DNA from: Mansonella perstans
Taxonomy: Eukaryota > Nematoda > Chromadorea > Rhabditida > Onchocercidae
DNA length: 64,000 nucleotides
Direction of reading: 5' to 3'
Assembly (NCBI GenBank): GCA_037074765.1
Contig: JBAMDO010000152.1
Coordinates: forward strand, 1 to 64,000
Positions within the stretch are counted from its first letter, which is position 1. Each line of letters opens with the position of its first letter. Of this stretch, positions 47,201-59,859 are shown one piece after another. The notes under the pieces are model-generated. The model saw only the letters and a program-made list of their open reading frames with translations. It searched no databases and was not told where the DNA came from. Made by a program: the position numbers and the translations under genes.

Positions 47201-49781
47201 GAGGGATTTGCGCGAAGAATATCGAATTCCACGTCGAGAACGTACAGATCCTGTTCCAGCTCAGTATGATGTCAGTCGTTATGTGCGAGTAAGTTCTTGT
47301 TTTTCCGTTGTTTAAAATCTGTACTGTTATCGTGTTAATTTTGAAACATGTATATCTTCCTTCCAATTTAGAAGGCTGATGACGATGAAAAGAACAAACG
47401 AGTTATAGTAGACAAGAAGGATGATGGCAGTACACTATGGAGATTGAGTGGATTCGGACCACCTCCAAAAAGACGTTATTTTGACCGACGTCGTCTTCCG
47501 AGAAATGATCTTCTTTTGAATCGTTGTAAGAAATCTTTATGAATTTTATATTTTAGTTTTAGTTTTTTTTTACCAGGAAAAACTGTGCTTGAGCTGTATT
47601 ACTTTATTTCAAAGCATATATTACTTCACAGAAATTCAGTAGGTTCTAATGACAGCTTTTTTACTGAAGTCGGATATGTTTTAGCTGATTTACCAATTTT
47701 CGTCAAAGATTTGACGCATCTCAAAAACGAGGATTTCAAGCAATCACCAACAACTGTAATTGACGCATCGCGTGTTAACGACGATGATGAAGGCGAAAAT
47801 AGACCAAAAAAGCGTCGTACACGATTTGACATTGTTGGTGAAAGGAATCCAAGTTCAATGTATGAATTGTACGCTACAGATTGTGATTCCTACGCGCCTC
47901 CACCGCCAAAGCTCCTTCCGGAAGCATTATTTGCTTCTGGTTTACCAGACTCAATAAATTTTCCATACAGTGAGCATCCATTCCCGGAATTTTTCGACTG
48001 GAACACCGTATATGCAAAATACGATCCATCCTCTGCTGCTTACCAACAATTTATTGACTATTATCAACAGCAGCAATATCCTATGATGGGAATGCTACCG
48101 TTTCCACTAACTTCGCAGGTGATCGTATTGTTGTTAGCTCATCCTAGTTTGTTTTAGTAACAATAATCAAAAATTAAGAAAAAAATATTTTGAAATCTTG
48201 AAAATCCACTGAGATTGTTTCCTTTTCGAATTGTTGATTTTGTGTCATTGCAGAACAGGACAGAAATGAGGAATATCTTAGAAGCACCCTCTCCACCACC
48301 ACCCAAACGGCCCAAAACACCGGAAGAAAATCCAAATATGCTTATAATTGGTCCTATTGATATGGAAAACCCAACAGACGAAGATATCGAAATGCTTGAA
48401 AAAGTTGTTTTTTTTTGGAATTGTGCAGATTTTCGAATTTCTTTTCAACTTTCGACATGTGTGGATTTAATTTGTTAATTAATAAAATTATTACAGCACT
48501 TGGTAGCACTGAAGGCCAAACGGACAGAAATCAGAAAACGCTTGCAAGACGCACAAAACAAAGCCGCACAAGAATCTAATGAAATGAGTGGTGTGCCTCC
48601 ACCTCCTCCACCTTCACATATTAAACAGTCGTTGTGGGTACAGGCAACGACGGAAGAAGGAGCTGTTTATTATTACAATAAAGAAACCAGGTATGGTAAA
48701 TATTGCTATCAATTATTACTAAGTTATATAGGCTAATTTTTTACAGATTTATTTTTTATCAAATCCAAAAATGTTTTCGATCTCTGCCATTCTTTTGCAT
48801 AAAGAGCAGCTCTGAAATCATTAGCGATGGAGTCGACATCAGTGGAGAATGTCTTTATTTACTTTTTCTGTGCTAAATTTATAGTTTTTAATGCATTATA
48901 GCAATGAAAAATAGAATATACCGAACTTAAGGTTCTCAGATTTTTTTCAACTGATTTTGTGTTTAGTATTTAATCTTTTTAGGGAATCTGTCTGGACTTT
49001 ACCTGATGAATCTGAAGGTGGAAATGCTTCAGCCGACACTACAACAGATCGTGCTGATTCGCGCGCAACATTCAAAGTTGAGATAGTGAAATATGTTGGC
49101 GGCATGTTAGAACCAATTCGAAAGCTGAAATTTGCATCTGCTGATGATTATAAATATGTTTTGCGAAAAGTATGGATTTGAATTTTTAGGCAAAATTATC
49201 AACTTTTAGAATTTTATCTTCTATCAAAACTTACCTTAGATGTATGTGATCTGCATTTTATTACTTATATTCTGAATAGTCAACAGAATTGTGATCATTT
49301 ATGGAAAAATGCTTCCACATTATAAAGAATGAATCCTTATAATTAACAGCTTACCAGGCCTATCAGTTCTTGACCGCTTTAGGACAGTTTGGTGTAGCGG
49401 TGCTTTGTATTTTCCCAGTAACAGACGGCAATCTGTTTTGCTTATATCTAAACTGCGTTACATTAATTTTTAAAGAGCATGAATTATCACTTCACAAAAT
49501 CTTTAATTCAAACCGTATGAAATGTGAAGGAGTTTTTTTTTTTTTTTTGCACATACTGATATGTTCATAAGAATTGATGGCATTAATGCTTTCAAATAAA
49601 GTTATTATGATTTTAGCTAACACACACGATATTAGAGAAAGAATTGAAACGAGTCGGTGAAACGGAGCTTAAAGTCACAGAATCAGTACGAGATAAAGCA
49701 AGGAAATTTGTGGCAGAATATTTGGCACGACTTGGCGATGGTCAGTACTCACGAAAAAATAAAGTTCACAACTCCTACTGA
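41241..49781 (+). CDS. met-1: MET-1/SETD2-type histone H3 lysine-36 methyltransferase
   Basis: Trimethylates H3K36 on genes being transcribed, travelling with phosphorylated RNA polymerase II. Eighteen exons fit in phase: 41241-41312, 42237-43868, 44033-44179, 44268-44344, 44546-44614, 44704-44839, 45675-45772, 46030-46264, 46341-46506, 46630-46802, 46930-47106, 47199-47288 (47193 also possible), 47372-47525, 47640-48118, 48254-48403, 48497-48690, 48983-49169, 49617-49781; about 1466 residues. A long unstructured exon 2 precedes the AWS domain (from about 569, CFCEP, CSSGCINREL, CPSGIGCANRRFQ), the SET domain (KGWGLRAAEPLEPGRFIIEY, FINHSCDPNCESQKW, FDYQLERYG) and post-SET CFCGAANCRG. Further on come a WW domain (about 1330-1360, LWVQ to SVWTLPDE) and a C-terminal SRI domain that binds the polymerase tail. 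This order is specific to SETD2/Set2. Confidence 0.94.
45074..45212. repeat. 139-bp inverted-repeat (MITE-like) insertion in MET-1 intron
   Basis: TAAATTACAGTTGTC (45074-45088) is the exact reverse complement of 45198-45212. The arms enclose a GC-richer 109-bp core in an intron of the SET-domain region. TTTA/TAAA-rich flanks could hide a TA target duplication. A small DNA-transposon derivative is likely but unproven. Confidence 0.6.
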
Positions 49782-51239
49782 TAATACATGAGGTATTTGT
49801 TGTGAAATTGATCATCAGATTATAATGTTAAGGATGAGCTTGGATTTATTTGTGCAAAAATCATTGTGCCATCTTATATCATCTTCATGTCATAACTTCT
49901 TGAAGAAAAGGCACCTTCACAACTTTCTGGAAATCCACTTCCCTTTATGATAATTTATTTATACTCTCTAAAGATCCGTAATAATTCAGTTGTTCTTATT
50001 TATTGGTTGTTAAACCTGTTTTTAACATTGCTGTTTACGTGCAAATATTTTACCTCTCTGTGTGTATGTTTGAACTGTAACTGTCAGGCCCGGTGTGGTG
50101 GTCAGTCATACCTCTATCAATCGCTTCGCATTATTTATTTTTGAACAATTTCGTATTTCATTTTTCATCATTTTCTTATGCTATTGTGTTACATTTTTTC
50201 ATCCAAACTGCCTTGTAATCATTTTTTTTCTTCTAACTTTTAAGTCATTTTTTTTCTTTCCTTCAGATTTGAAATTCGTCTTGATGTTTGCAAAGACCGA
50301 TAGTAGCTCTCAAAGATTTTAAGCTTCAGTGTGCTATTGTCATAATTACTTCAATTTCTCATGCGATGCTTACTGTTATAAGGATACAGTTGGACATTGG
50401 ACTAATGCTACTAAAAGCTTCTGTACCTCTGTTCAAATCAGGTCAGTGCAGTATATAATGTTTCTTTAAAAAAAATTTACTGCTGGAGAGAAGTAGAAGT
50501 AGCAATAATTGAAATGCGGCAAAGGAGAATGAAGCGAGCGAATATGTGGAAGAATTTCGCGATCGCTTCACTTATATTTCATTCAGAAAATTATTATATT
50601 AGTTCTAAGTACTTTCTTACTTTGTTCAAATTTAATTTTCATATCTGCACGCAGTAATAAATACAACGTTAGGTGAAATATTCGAATTTTCAGTGCTCTT
50701 GTCATTGTTTCATTCGTTCATCGTCTATTGTTCTTCGTATCGTGTACAATGACGAGGTGATACAGTGATCATATATTTCTATTCATTGTTGAATTCAAAC
50801 TATTAAATAAATGTTGAGTTTTCCTGGTTTATCTATTTGCAAAGGAAATTGTAAAAAAAAAAAAAAAAAAAATTGGTTTTCGCCGTTTGTAATTTTTAGT
50901 TTTTCTCAATGTTTGCGAATATCAATAGCAGTAATAATATGAAGATCAACTTCTTGCTTAGCAAAAGAGCTTTATAACATACTTTGTGAATAATGAATTT
51001 CTTCGAGTATATCGGTTTTTAATGAAATGATCATTTTACCAAATTCAAAACTAATGTTTTATCTAATTGATGATCATCTCACATAAAGAAGAGAAGGAAG
51101 ATATTTCGAAATGGCGTATTTCGTTGAATAATAATGAAAAATTTCAATATCGTGAAAATTTTCGAATGATCAATCCGATGTTATATCCGCATAGATTTGA
51201 GAAGTTTCAGGAACTTTTGCAATAGTAACGAGACGGTTT
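49782..51239. other. Intergenic region between MET-1 and MUS81
   Basis: 1.45 kb, T-rich, with an A run at 50852-50870. I find no exon. An acceptor-like TTTCAG lies about 30 bp before the MUS81 ATG. Confidence 0.55.
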
Positions 51240-53785
51240 ATGAATCGAGTGAAAATTCGTCGTATTTTCCCACGAAATAAATTTTACATAGGAGTATTGC
51301 TGGATTGGAAAGAAAGCGTAGATGATCGAAATTTTCGTTCTCTTTTATGCCGAGCATTGATTAATTTAAGAGCATATCCTTTAAATATTGATACCTTTGC
51401 TGATCTCAAAAATATTCGAGGTAATTTATTTTATTTTCTCTTTACACTTATGCTCTATTTGATTGCAGTATCTAGTTGAAAAGAGAATGAGCATTAAAGG
51501 ATTAATCACAAGTACACAATTACAATAGTTGTAATATTGAGTTTTGATTTTGATTAATGTTTAAGTCATATTTTGTAGTAAATAAGGTCATTTTAAAAAT
51601 ATAAAAAAACAAAATTCTTTTTGTTAAAAATTAACAATTATCTAACATTCATTGAAGTAATGCATTGGGGAGTTGCTATCATATATGTATGCCACAAATC
51701 TTTACTCATAATGATTATTTAATGTTTTTTTTTTTTTTCCAGGTATTGGTGATCAAATAGCTCGAAAACTTGATGAAGCATGGAATGTATTTTGTTCACA
51801 AAATTTGACTGTACCAAATTTAAAACAAATTCAACAAATGAAAAAAGGCGAATTCTTGCAGTTTCTTAATCGTCCAAATTTTTTGGAAAAAAAATCTAGA
51901 CCTCCTCGAACTATGCAATTATCCGAGGATAATGTTAAACTTATTAAATCAAATAGTGTAAAACACTCAACTAAGCATGTAAGTTATTTGAGAATTGAAG
52001 CTAAATCTTAATTATTTGATGTTTACAAAACATCATAAGAGAACAGTTGAACTAATACAGTTATTGAAGAAAGTAGTGCTAGAAAGTGAAGATACTAGCA
52101 GTTCATCAATGACTGTAAATGAACCGCACTGTGGAGAAGTACGAGTTATTCGAAGACCTACTGCGATGAATATTAAAACAACAAAAACGGACGACATTGA
52201 ATTAATTAGTTCTGTTATCGATGATGATAAAATAGCACAAGTTAACAGTGGATTACAGAAATGTGATGATATTTATCGCCCTTCTACAGTTAATAATGCT
52301 CAAGTATGATCTTACTTTTTAATTCTATTAATATTAAAATGATATTTGTACACTGTTTGGAAGTTCAATAGGATTGTTAGTATTCATTGATTGCAGATCA
52401 ATTTTTTCCAGATAATATTAATTATTGACAATAGAGAAAGTGCCAATACGAGGAAATTCCAGCAGATGTGCCACCTGCTCCATAAAAAAGTTAGTGGTGA
52501 ATTGCAGTTGATAACTGATTTTAAGAATTTGATAAGTGACTGCATAAATTTCCAACGTTGAAAGAAATTTATTTCTTGTAACTATCATCTCTAAAAACAA
52601 CTATCACATTCATATTTTCAATTCTTTCTTGCTTAAACAAGTGTGTAATTGTGATTTATCGCCATGTATTCGGTAAATAAATTTCAATCTAATGTAATTT
52701 CAACCCTGTAATTGCGCTATGAAATTGAACACTGAAATGCACTAAAAGATTTATCCGATTTTAGAGGGTTCCTTACGAGATGCGTTCATTATCTATTGGT
52801 GATTACTTGTGGATTATGCGCATGTGTGATAACACAGAGTTGGTGCTTGATACCATCGTTGAACGTAAGACAATTGACGATCTATGGTCTAGTATAGTGC
52901 AAAAAAGGTTATTGTAATTACCTGGAAAAATATTTCCAACGATGAATTACATTTTTTTCAACTATTCTTTTGTAATTCCAGATACGAAGAGCAGAAACAG
53001 CGCCTGGTATCAGCGGGAATTACAAACGTAATTTATATCTTGGAAGGAGTCATGGTTTCCGGAGCCGCTCTTGAACAAGCACTCGTTACTACTTATATAG
53101 AAAATGGGTATGTCCTTGCTTTTAAATGATTTTATTATCACATTGCTATATGTATCGGGATAAATTGCAGATTTCTCGTTTATCGTACAAACGATGTGAG
53201 GCATACGTCACTTGTCTTGTCTAAAATTACGGAGCGATTAATAAGAAAAGCAAGTACCCAAGAGGTCAGCTTTACTCATCGAAAATCGTTAGCTTGCTCT
53301 TTACAAACTAAGTGGTGCGATGTGTGGATGACAAAAAACTTAGATAATCGGTTCTGTTTCTTTTACCAATGTGGTGAGAAGTTTAGTCGTTTTGTTAAAT
53401 CATAAACAATTATACTCATTTGCAGGAAGGTAATAGGGGAATGTCATCAAACCTAGACTTAGGTAATAAAACTTTTCAAGAAAACTAATTTTTGGTACTT
53501 TTGTTGCAGTTTACAAGAATGAGTTTTGAGGAATTTCAAAAAACATCGAAAAAAATCCAGTGCCGCAGCGTTAAAGATGTTTTCTTACGACAACTTGTTG
53601 TATGCCCACAGATCAGTATTCAGAAAGCATCATTCATTGTTGATCGATTTCCATCCTTTGCGGCACTCACAGTTTTTTACGCATCACTTCCACAAGAACA
53701 ACGAGCAACAGCTCTGTATAGAAATGTTCTAGGTATAACAAAAAGTGCCAGCGCACACATGGCGAAATTTTATTCCGAAGTTTGA
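51240..53785 (+). CDS. mus-81: MUS81 structure-specific endonuclease subunit
   Basis: MUS81 with EME1 cleaves branched DNA such as stalled forks and Holliday-junction intermediates. Exons: 51240-51420, 51743-51978, 52040-52303, 52412-52489, 52765-52907, 52982-53107, 53171-53264, 53510-53785; 465 residues. An N-terminal helix-hairpin-helix region (about 18-80) contains ALINLRAYPL and GIGDQIARKLDEAW. The XPF-type nuclease domain begins IILIIDNRES (228-237, catalytic D233 and E236), then LSIGDYLW (262-269) and the signature V-E-R-K-x-x-D-D (285-292). The C-terminal HhH pair has VVCPQISIQKASFIVDRFPS. The start of exon 3 is ambiguous because another in-phase AG lies at 52060. All catalytic residues are present, so the enzyme should be active. 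It is convergent with NIP7. Confidence 0.93.
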
Positions 53786-53995
53786 TTTTTGGAGAAGTCG
53801 GATTTTCAAAAGTCCCAATCCTAATACATTTTTGTTAAATTTGCTATGTACCATTTGTCATAATATCTTGTGTATTTCGTGCATGCATTTTTTTCAAAGT
53901 TTTTTTTATTTTCTTTTTCAACTCTTTGAATTGAATTTATAGATTTTCAACATAAAAAAATAGAAACAAGCAGGCATTATTAGAGTGGAAATATA

Positions 53996-55092
53996 TTAAG
54001 TTAAAGCAGCTTCATTACGAACATACTCTCCGAGATCTGCTTGGTGCAATACAACAATAGATGTTAGATCAGCGCGTCTACATTCCGCAGTACTCTAAAT
54101 AAACAACTTTTCAAACAAAATTATTAGCAATGGAATTGTCTCATGACCTAATTTTAATTTTCTTTCGAATGAGCTTCACAAACGAATTGGAATTGAAGTT
54201 TAAACCTAAGCTTTACTAAAAATCACAGGTGGAAATATAAACTAGGGAACACTCTAACACACCGTTTTGAAACTGCGAGATTTACCAAAGTTTTCAAGTG
54301 TTTTATCACAATCTAATCATATATTTAACACTATGCGGGAATTTTGCTTCTATCTCAAAAAAATATGAAATTCATTAAACCTTAGCTGTAACTCCAAATC
54401 CAAGTGGTAAATCGTTCATATTATAAACAACAACTCCTTGGTGCGATCCAACATTTTCCGTCATTCGATTCATCCCCGATTTCAGTACATTATTACCATA
54501 CAAAAACTGTTGCTCTGCACTGGGTTTCACCCAAATTTTACACTAAAATATATAGAAAAGTCACGGATGTTTTGAAAATGCTTGCTTGATGAGATCTAAA
54601 AGATCATTTAAATAAGGTACTCCTATAACTGAAGAAAAATTTCCTAAAATTATGCTGAGATTTCTCCAGCTTTCAAGAATAAACGAGTTACATGCCAATC
54701 CTAATACTTGTTTTCATGGAGCCTTCATTTTAATTTAGTTCGTTAAAGATGTACTTTAGCATAAGGTGCTATGTAGTCAAGCGCAGTAATATGCATTCGA
54801 AATTTCTTCGTTTTCGTGAATTTGCCAAGACATGTACCAAAGCTGAGTAATGGTTCTCGCGATATACAAGCTGCTTTCCGCATCAACGTCTCCGTGCAAT
54901 AATATACTCGATCCTTCAAAATTACATATTATTGTCCGAAATTGGAATTTTACCAATTTAAAATATTACCTTGTGTAACCTAAAGCAATAGGCAGCATCT
55001 GCTCGTTCAACTAATGATCTGACGTTATCACCAATATAATGCGCTAATTTCCTGAAGACAATTTCTGTTTCTTCATCCGACAATGGTCGCAT
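53996..55092 (-). CDS. NIP7: NIP7, 60S ribosome biogenesis factor
   Basis: NIP7 is a nucleolar/cytoplasmic protein needed for 27S pre-rRNA processing and 60S subunit assembly. Exons 55092-54970, 54913-54755, 54542-54381 and 54094-53996 give exactly 180 residues, the length of human NIP7. The N-terminus [13 protein letters not shown], the segment SLGTC-like [30 protein letters not shown], the PUA-domain stretch [20 protein letters not shown] and the end [14 protein letters not shown] all match the family closely. The ATG is preceded by TTTTCAG plus one base, a likely trans-splice site. It lies 435 bp downstream of the CDC6 stop on the same strand. Confidence 0.96.
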
Positions 55093-55093
55093 C

Positions 55094-55100
55094 CTGAAAA
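55094..55100 (-). promoter_or_regulatory. Trans-splice acceptor before NIP7 ATG
   Basis: Minus-strand TTTTCAG, then G, then the ATG. Its position downstream of CDC6 suggests NIP7 is the second gene of a CDC6-NIP7 operon. Confidence 0.6.
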
Positions 55101-55527
55101 TGACCAAAATTCATGTAATCAAGGGCATATTTGGGCTGATGATACACGTCAGTTATCGCTTTCTCGAACAATTTATGAGCAAAAAGATTAGAAATAAATG
55201 ACGCCAAGAACTTTTTAAGCACATATTTTAATAACAAAAAAAGGTAAGTAGTGGGCACAACCAATCATAATATTTATTCGAAGCTGTCAAGCTCAAACTA
55301 CTTTATTCGTAAATGCAATTTGACAATTCAATAGAACAAAAAGTACAATAAGAGGAATATAACAATTAAAATTAAGTGAGCGGATGAGGAATTTGAAAAA
55401 AGCTAAAAAACTGAGAATGATCAGAGGTCGAGATTCTTTTAATAATAATGAAACAATGAAAAGATCACAGCATCCAAAACCATGAATGCTATTAATTCTC
55501 CTAAAAAGAACTGATAAATCAATTCTA

Positions 55528-58457
55528 TTATTTCTTATTTAAATGGACCATATTAATCTGTGAGATCAATGAAGAATCGGCGATCATTTTTCCGGCTACT
55601 TCTTTATCAACAAGCAATTGACATGAGGAATTTTTCAGTTTCAAAATTGACTGTGACTCAAGCAATAATAATGCTTCGTGTATTTCTTCCATTTCAAGTG
55701 CTGGTAGTAATAAAATTTCACATATTTTCTTATAAGTTGACATCAGGCGGCCTTTAAAAACAAATCTTTAGTACATATTCAAAACAATGACTTGCCGAGA
55801 TTACGAAAATACAATCGTGCAATACCCGTTCGCCGCAAATAAAACTTTGTAAAAAGGTATATTTCCCGCACATTATACTGACGATTAGGAGAACAAAACA
55901 GTATGTGGGATACGCTCAAAATGGAGGCAAATAGAGATATAATACTTACAGGACTTACAGGCCATCGGTCAAGCAAAAATATACGAACGAAAACAGGTTG
56001 ATAGTCTTTCACAGAAAAAGCTATCCCAAAATAAGAAGATCGAAAATGGCGGGTTTCCAACTGCATGTTTCAGTTATACCCCAAACAACTCATTGAAGAT
56101 CGAATGATTTTTAAAATGTTTGGTTCATCTGTTTATCCATATGCTACCATTTTATTTAATTCGTTAGTGTAAGATGTAGAAGTATATTAAAAAACAAAAC
56201 TGTTTGCACTAACCTTTTTCAATTGTGGTGGAGGAATTATCACCAACGAGACGAACCATTGTAGCGAGAAGGATCTTTTGCTGTAGAGGTATTTTTGAGT
56301 GTAATAGCGGAGGACCATAAATACTACTTAGAGTACCACAAATATTTCGACAAGTATTTCCATTTGATGAATCTCCCGACAGAAAACTAAAATTGTAAAA
56401 ATAGCTTGTCGTACAAAAAACTAGAACAGGTAGAAGAGTTACCAAAACCACTAACTTTTTCGAAAAAATTAACTTAAGAGAAAGTTACCTTCGTGCAACC
56501 TGCACTGCTTTTCGCGCATCTCCTGTTGTCGCAGCTACTTTTCGAGCGCAAAGTTCGATCGCATTCCCATCATTTGTTTTCTAAAAATTAAACAAATTTA
56601 TATATAGAAAAAATGAAACATTCCAAAATGGAATCAACAATGATTAAGGCTGGATGTAACGAACGCAGTGTTTTATAAATTTTTTGGTCAATCTCGTTAT
56701 TAAAAATGGAGATATATCGAATACAAAAAATCTCTTTATTGTAATCAAAACAATAACTCTGATTCCAATGTAACATTTTCCCTTTCAAGCAATTTTTCGA
56801 CGCGGTAAATGATAGTATAATAAATTAGAAAACCGTTTTTAAACCTAGCTCCGGACACTGAAAATAACCGTTACAGTTGCTGAATATTTACCGACTTCTT
56901 TGGTACAATGGAAAAGTGAAAATCACTGTTATATTTATTACCAAGCACTTACCAATTTTTCTGACAATATAAGCTGCAACTGAACTTCCGTGTATGGAGC
57001 AAAAACGATCAGTTTTGGTACAGACTTTAATTTCTGCTTCAGGAATTCCATCATGTCTAAAGTGTTAGCAATACCTGAAATAATTTTACTGCAGCTTATA
57101 ATCAATCTAGATTAACAGTAATATAATGAATTTGCAAAAAAAGTACCGAAACAAGCTCTATGTAATCAAAAGAATCGGAAACAAGACAGTGTGTTGGAGT
57201 TTTTTGAGCTTGCAAGTTTTCAAAATCATTTGATAAACAAATTCACTAAACAGGAAAAGTTGCCTTTCAAAAGAAATCGTGAATTGGAGTCGTTTCGCAA
57301 AACGCGAACATCACAATTTAAATGATGAATAATGGGATAAGAAGCTATTCCTATATATATGACACGTTAAAATGAAATTTCTTGCTGGGACACTTACCGA
57401 TAAGTGAAATATTCTCATACAGTTCAGGCCAATGAAACATAGAACAAAGAAAATCACGATCTTTCGGTCTTACATAATCTATTTCATCGAGCACGACAAT
57501 ACTGAAAATTAATCAAAATGAGTGAATGTATAATGGAAATTAACAATATTAATCATATTGAAATAGTTTCAAAACAGAAACAGCGTATTCCTTTTCCAAA
57601 AAACCATAAAATGCATATACTTGTGACAAAAGATTAGGCAAAACCATAAAGTACTCACGTATGTTGTTTCATTTTCGCACGCGCTTTGTGGAATTCTACA
57701 ATCATTTTTTTCGCGGAAAACTTTTTGCTGCATTTACTATAATCGCTTAACACTGCATTTAATATATCTCGTTCACTATTTTCCAAAGTACAGTTTATAT
57801 ATTTGAAATGTACACTGAAAAAATTCACTAAAGCTTGTGAAAACAATTAGATGAATTGTCAGTTTCAAAACTAAGTAATTGAACAATTACCAATTCTGTA
57901 ACCAATATCACAACATTAAAGAGAAACAAAAAACATCTCGATACTTAATATCCTATCCAAATAGCAGTTAGTGTAAATCAAAACTAGGTGAACACCGCAA
58001 GAGACAATATTATTACTGATTAAGAGAAATGTACAAAAAGATTACAGCAAAATTTTGGCATAATTTACCTGTATTGTGATACCATATTCTGTAAGGTTGT
58101 TTTGACAGTCAAAGTTTTACCAGTACCTGGTGGTCCGGATAGAAACACTGATGTAGGACAATGACTGACTATGCCTTCACGGAGAAATTTTTCCAGTAAA
58201 GTCACTTCCTTTTCTCGGCCGTATAAGGTTTCCAAAACATCTTTAAAAATTCAAATGAAACAATTTAACATAACAATATTCTGGTGAATTTTGGAAAATT
58301 TAAACAGTATTGGAACTTGCTATATTGGAACATGCTTACTATTTACAGGAAATGAGTTCTCGATATCATCTTGATACGGTGATACTGATCCACTCTTGAA
58401 ACATTTGCTACTGCTCGAGGATTGTTCGGATGCATATTCTGCTCTTCTTTTTACCAT
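55528..58457 (-). CDS. cdc-6: CDC6 replication-licensing AAA+ ATPase
   Basis: CDC6 joins ORC at origins and loads MCM helicase. Exons: 58457-58340, 58240-58069, 57814-57659, 57501-57398, 57074-56953, 56580-56489, 56386-56214, 55751-55528; 386 residues in frame. Walker A GPPGTGKT (75-82), Walker B VVLDEID (151-157), sensor 1 in GIAN (184-187) and sensor 2 GDARKA (244-249, R247) are all present; the C-terminus is a winged-helix region (EEIHEALLLLESQSILKL). ORC1 was considered but no BAH domain precedes the ATPase and the sequence starts only 40 residues before it. The N-terminus has one SP site (SVSP) and KRR, much shorter than the CDK-regulated tail of vertebrate CDC6. Confidence 0.9.
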
Positions 58458-58561
58458 CTTCAAATAGATTAACAAGTAACAAAAATACAAAAAATGAACA
58501 ATCAATCGAACGATACAGTTCCTCTCGTTTTGCTCTCACAAAATTACAGCAAAGAGACATT

Positions 58562-58685
58562 CATCGATAGATGGGAATTCAGCTCATCTATCTGTCTAGT
58601 AGGTCATCGATAGACAGAAATTCAGCTCATCTATCTAGTGGATCATCGATAAATGGAAATTCAGCTCATCATCTATCTAGTTAGG
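58562..58685. repeat. About 42-bp tandem repeat upstream of CDC6
   Basis: Three units starting at 58562, 58605 and 58644 read CATCGATAGATGGGAATTCA then GCTCATCTATCT, with lengths of 43, 39 and about 42 bp. Each contains the palindrome ATCGAT and CAGCTCATC. They begin about 105 bp upstream of the CDC6 ATG, so they sit in its promoter. Confidence 0.9.
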
Positions 58686-58819
58686 CACATCTATATCTAA
58701 CAATCAAAAAAGCTCTATGTTAACTTTTAGCAAGCAAGAATACATGTAAAATTATTCGATACGTTGAATTATAAATGAAACATTCCCCGAATTGATTTTA
58801 GTCATTTCGACAACGATTT

Positions 58820-58850
58820 CACACACACACACACACATACACACACACAA
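58820..58850. repeat. (CA)n microsatellite
   Basis: CA dinucleotide run interrupted once by TA. Confidence 0.95.
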
Positions 58851-59159
58851 ACATAAATATGTGTTGTTGTTGAATAATTTTTGTGCAACTTTTTGATTTA
58901 AATTCAATTCATTCATTGAAAAGCTAATAGGCAAAACAAATGATCACAATGACATCAATCATCATTGAATCTTTTAATAGCTTTCTTTTTACAACAATAA
59001 ATAGGCTATCTTATATAGCTAATATAAAGCATAACAATAAAAAGAGTATAACAATTCAGGAGTGACATTGATGGAAAAACAACGGAAAAGTAGTATGAAA
59101 AAGGCTTAATATAAAATGTAAGCAAAAGTGATGTAAATTATGTCAAACATGCAGGCGAA

Positions 59160-59163
59160 GACA

Positions 59164-59207
<44 letters not shown>

Positions 59208-59219
59208 CACACACACGCA
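59160..59219. repeat. (CA)n microsatellite, longer
   Basis: About 60 bp of CA repeats with single CATA and CG interruptions; a (GAT)n run of about eight units follows at 59333-59358. Both lie in the divergent region between CDC6 and the CTDSPL2-type gene. Confidence 0.95.
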
Positions 59220-59859
59220 AGCTAGCAATCATAAATATTATAGGTATGTACGTATATATACGGTAAACAAGTATCCGTAGTTGTGTTGTGTACAACAACT
59301 ACGGTAAACAGGTATCTTGGTGCAACCACAATGTTGATGATGATGATGATGATGATGCTGTATCATGTTTTCAATCGATTCAATCGATCAACGATAGTCT
59401 TCTTGTATCGGGAATGCAAGCAGAGGCAACTATTATATAGCATATATACATCAATCGATTGATGATGGGTGACGATGTTGGGGGGGGAATGACTGCCGTT
59501 GTGTGTATTGCTGCTTGGCAAATTGCTGGAGCCAGCTGATTGCATTCCTCTCCAGAGTCAAACTTTTAAAATTGTTGCTTAAAGTTTGCTTATTTTCTCA
59601 AAATTCTTCAATGTTTTCTTCATTAAAAATTAATTCAAAAAAAAAAATTTTTAACAATGATCACATATTGTCCACTTATTGTCCATCTTGTTATCAATCT
59701 ACAATGGACATATGGTCAAATTATTGTTCCATTTATCTTATTATCTATTACTATTATTTATATTATTATCAATAAAATCATTTCAATTTATGCCTTCATT
59801 TAATGTTAATAGATAATTTTATAGATTATGTGAATGATTATTATAGATAGCTAACATAG

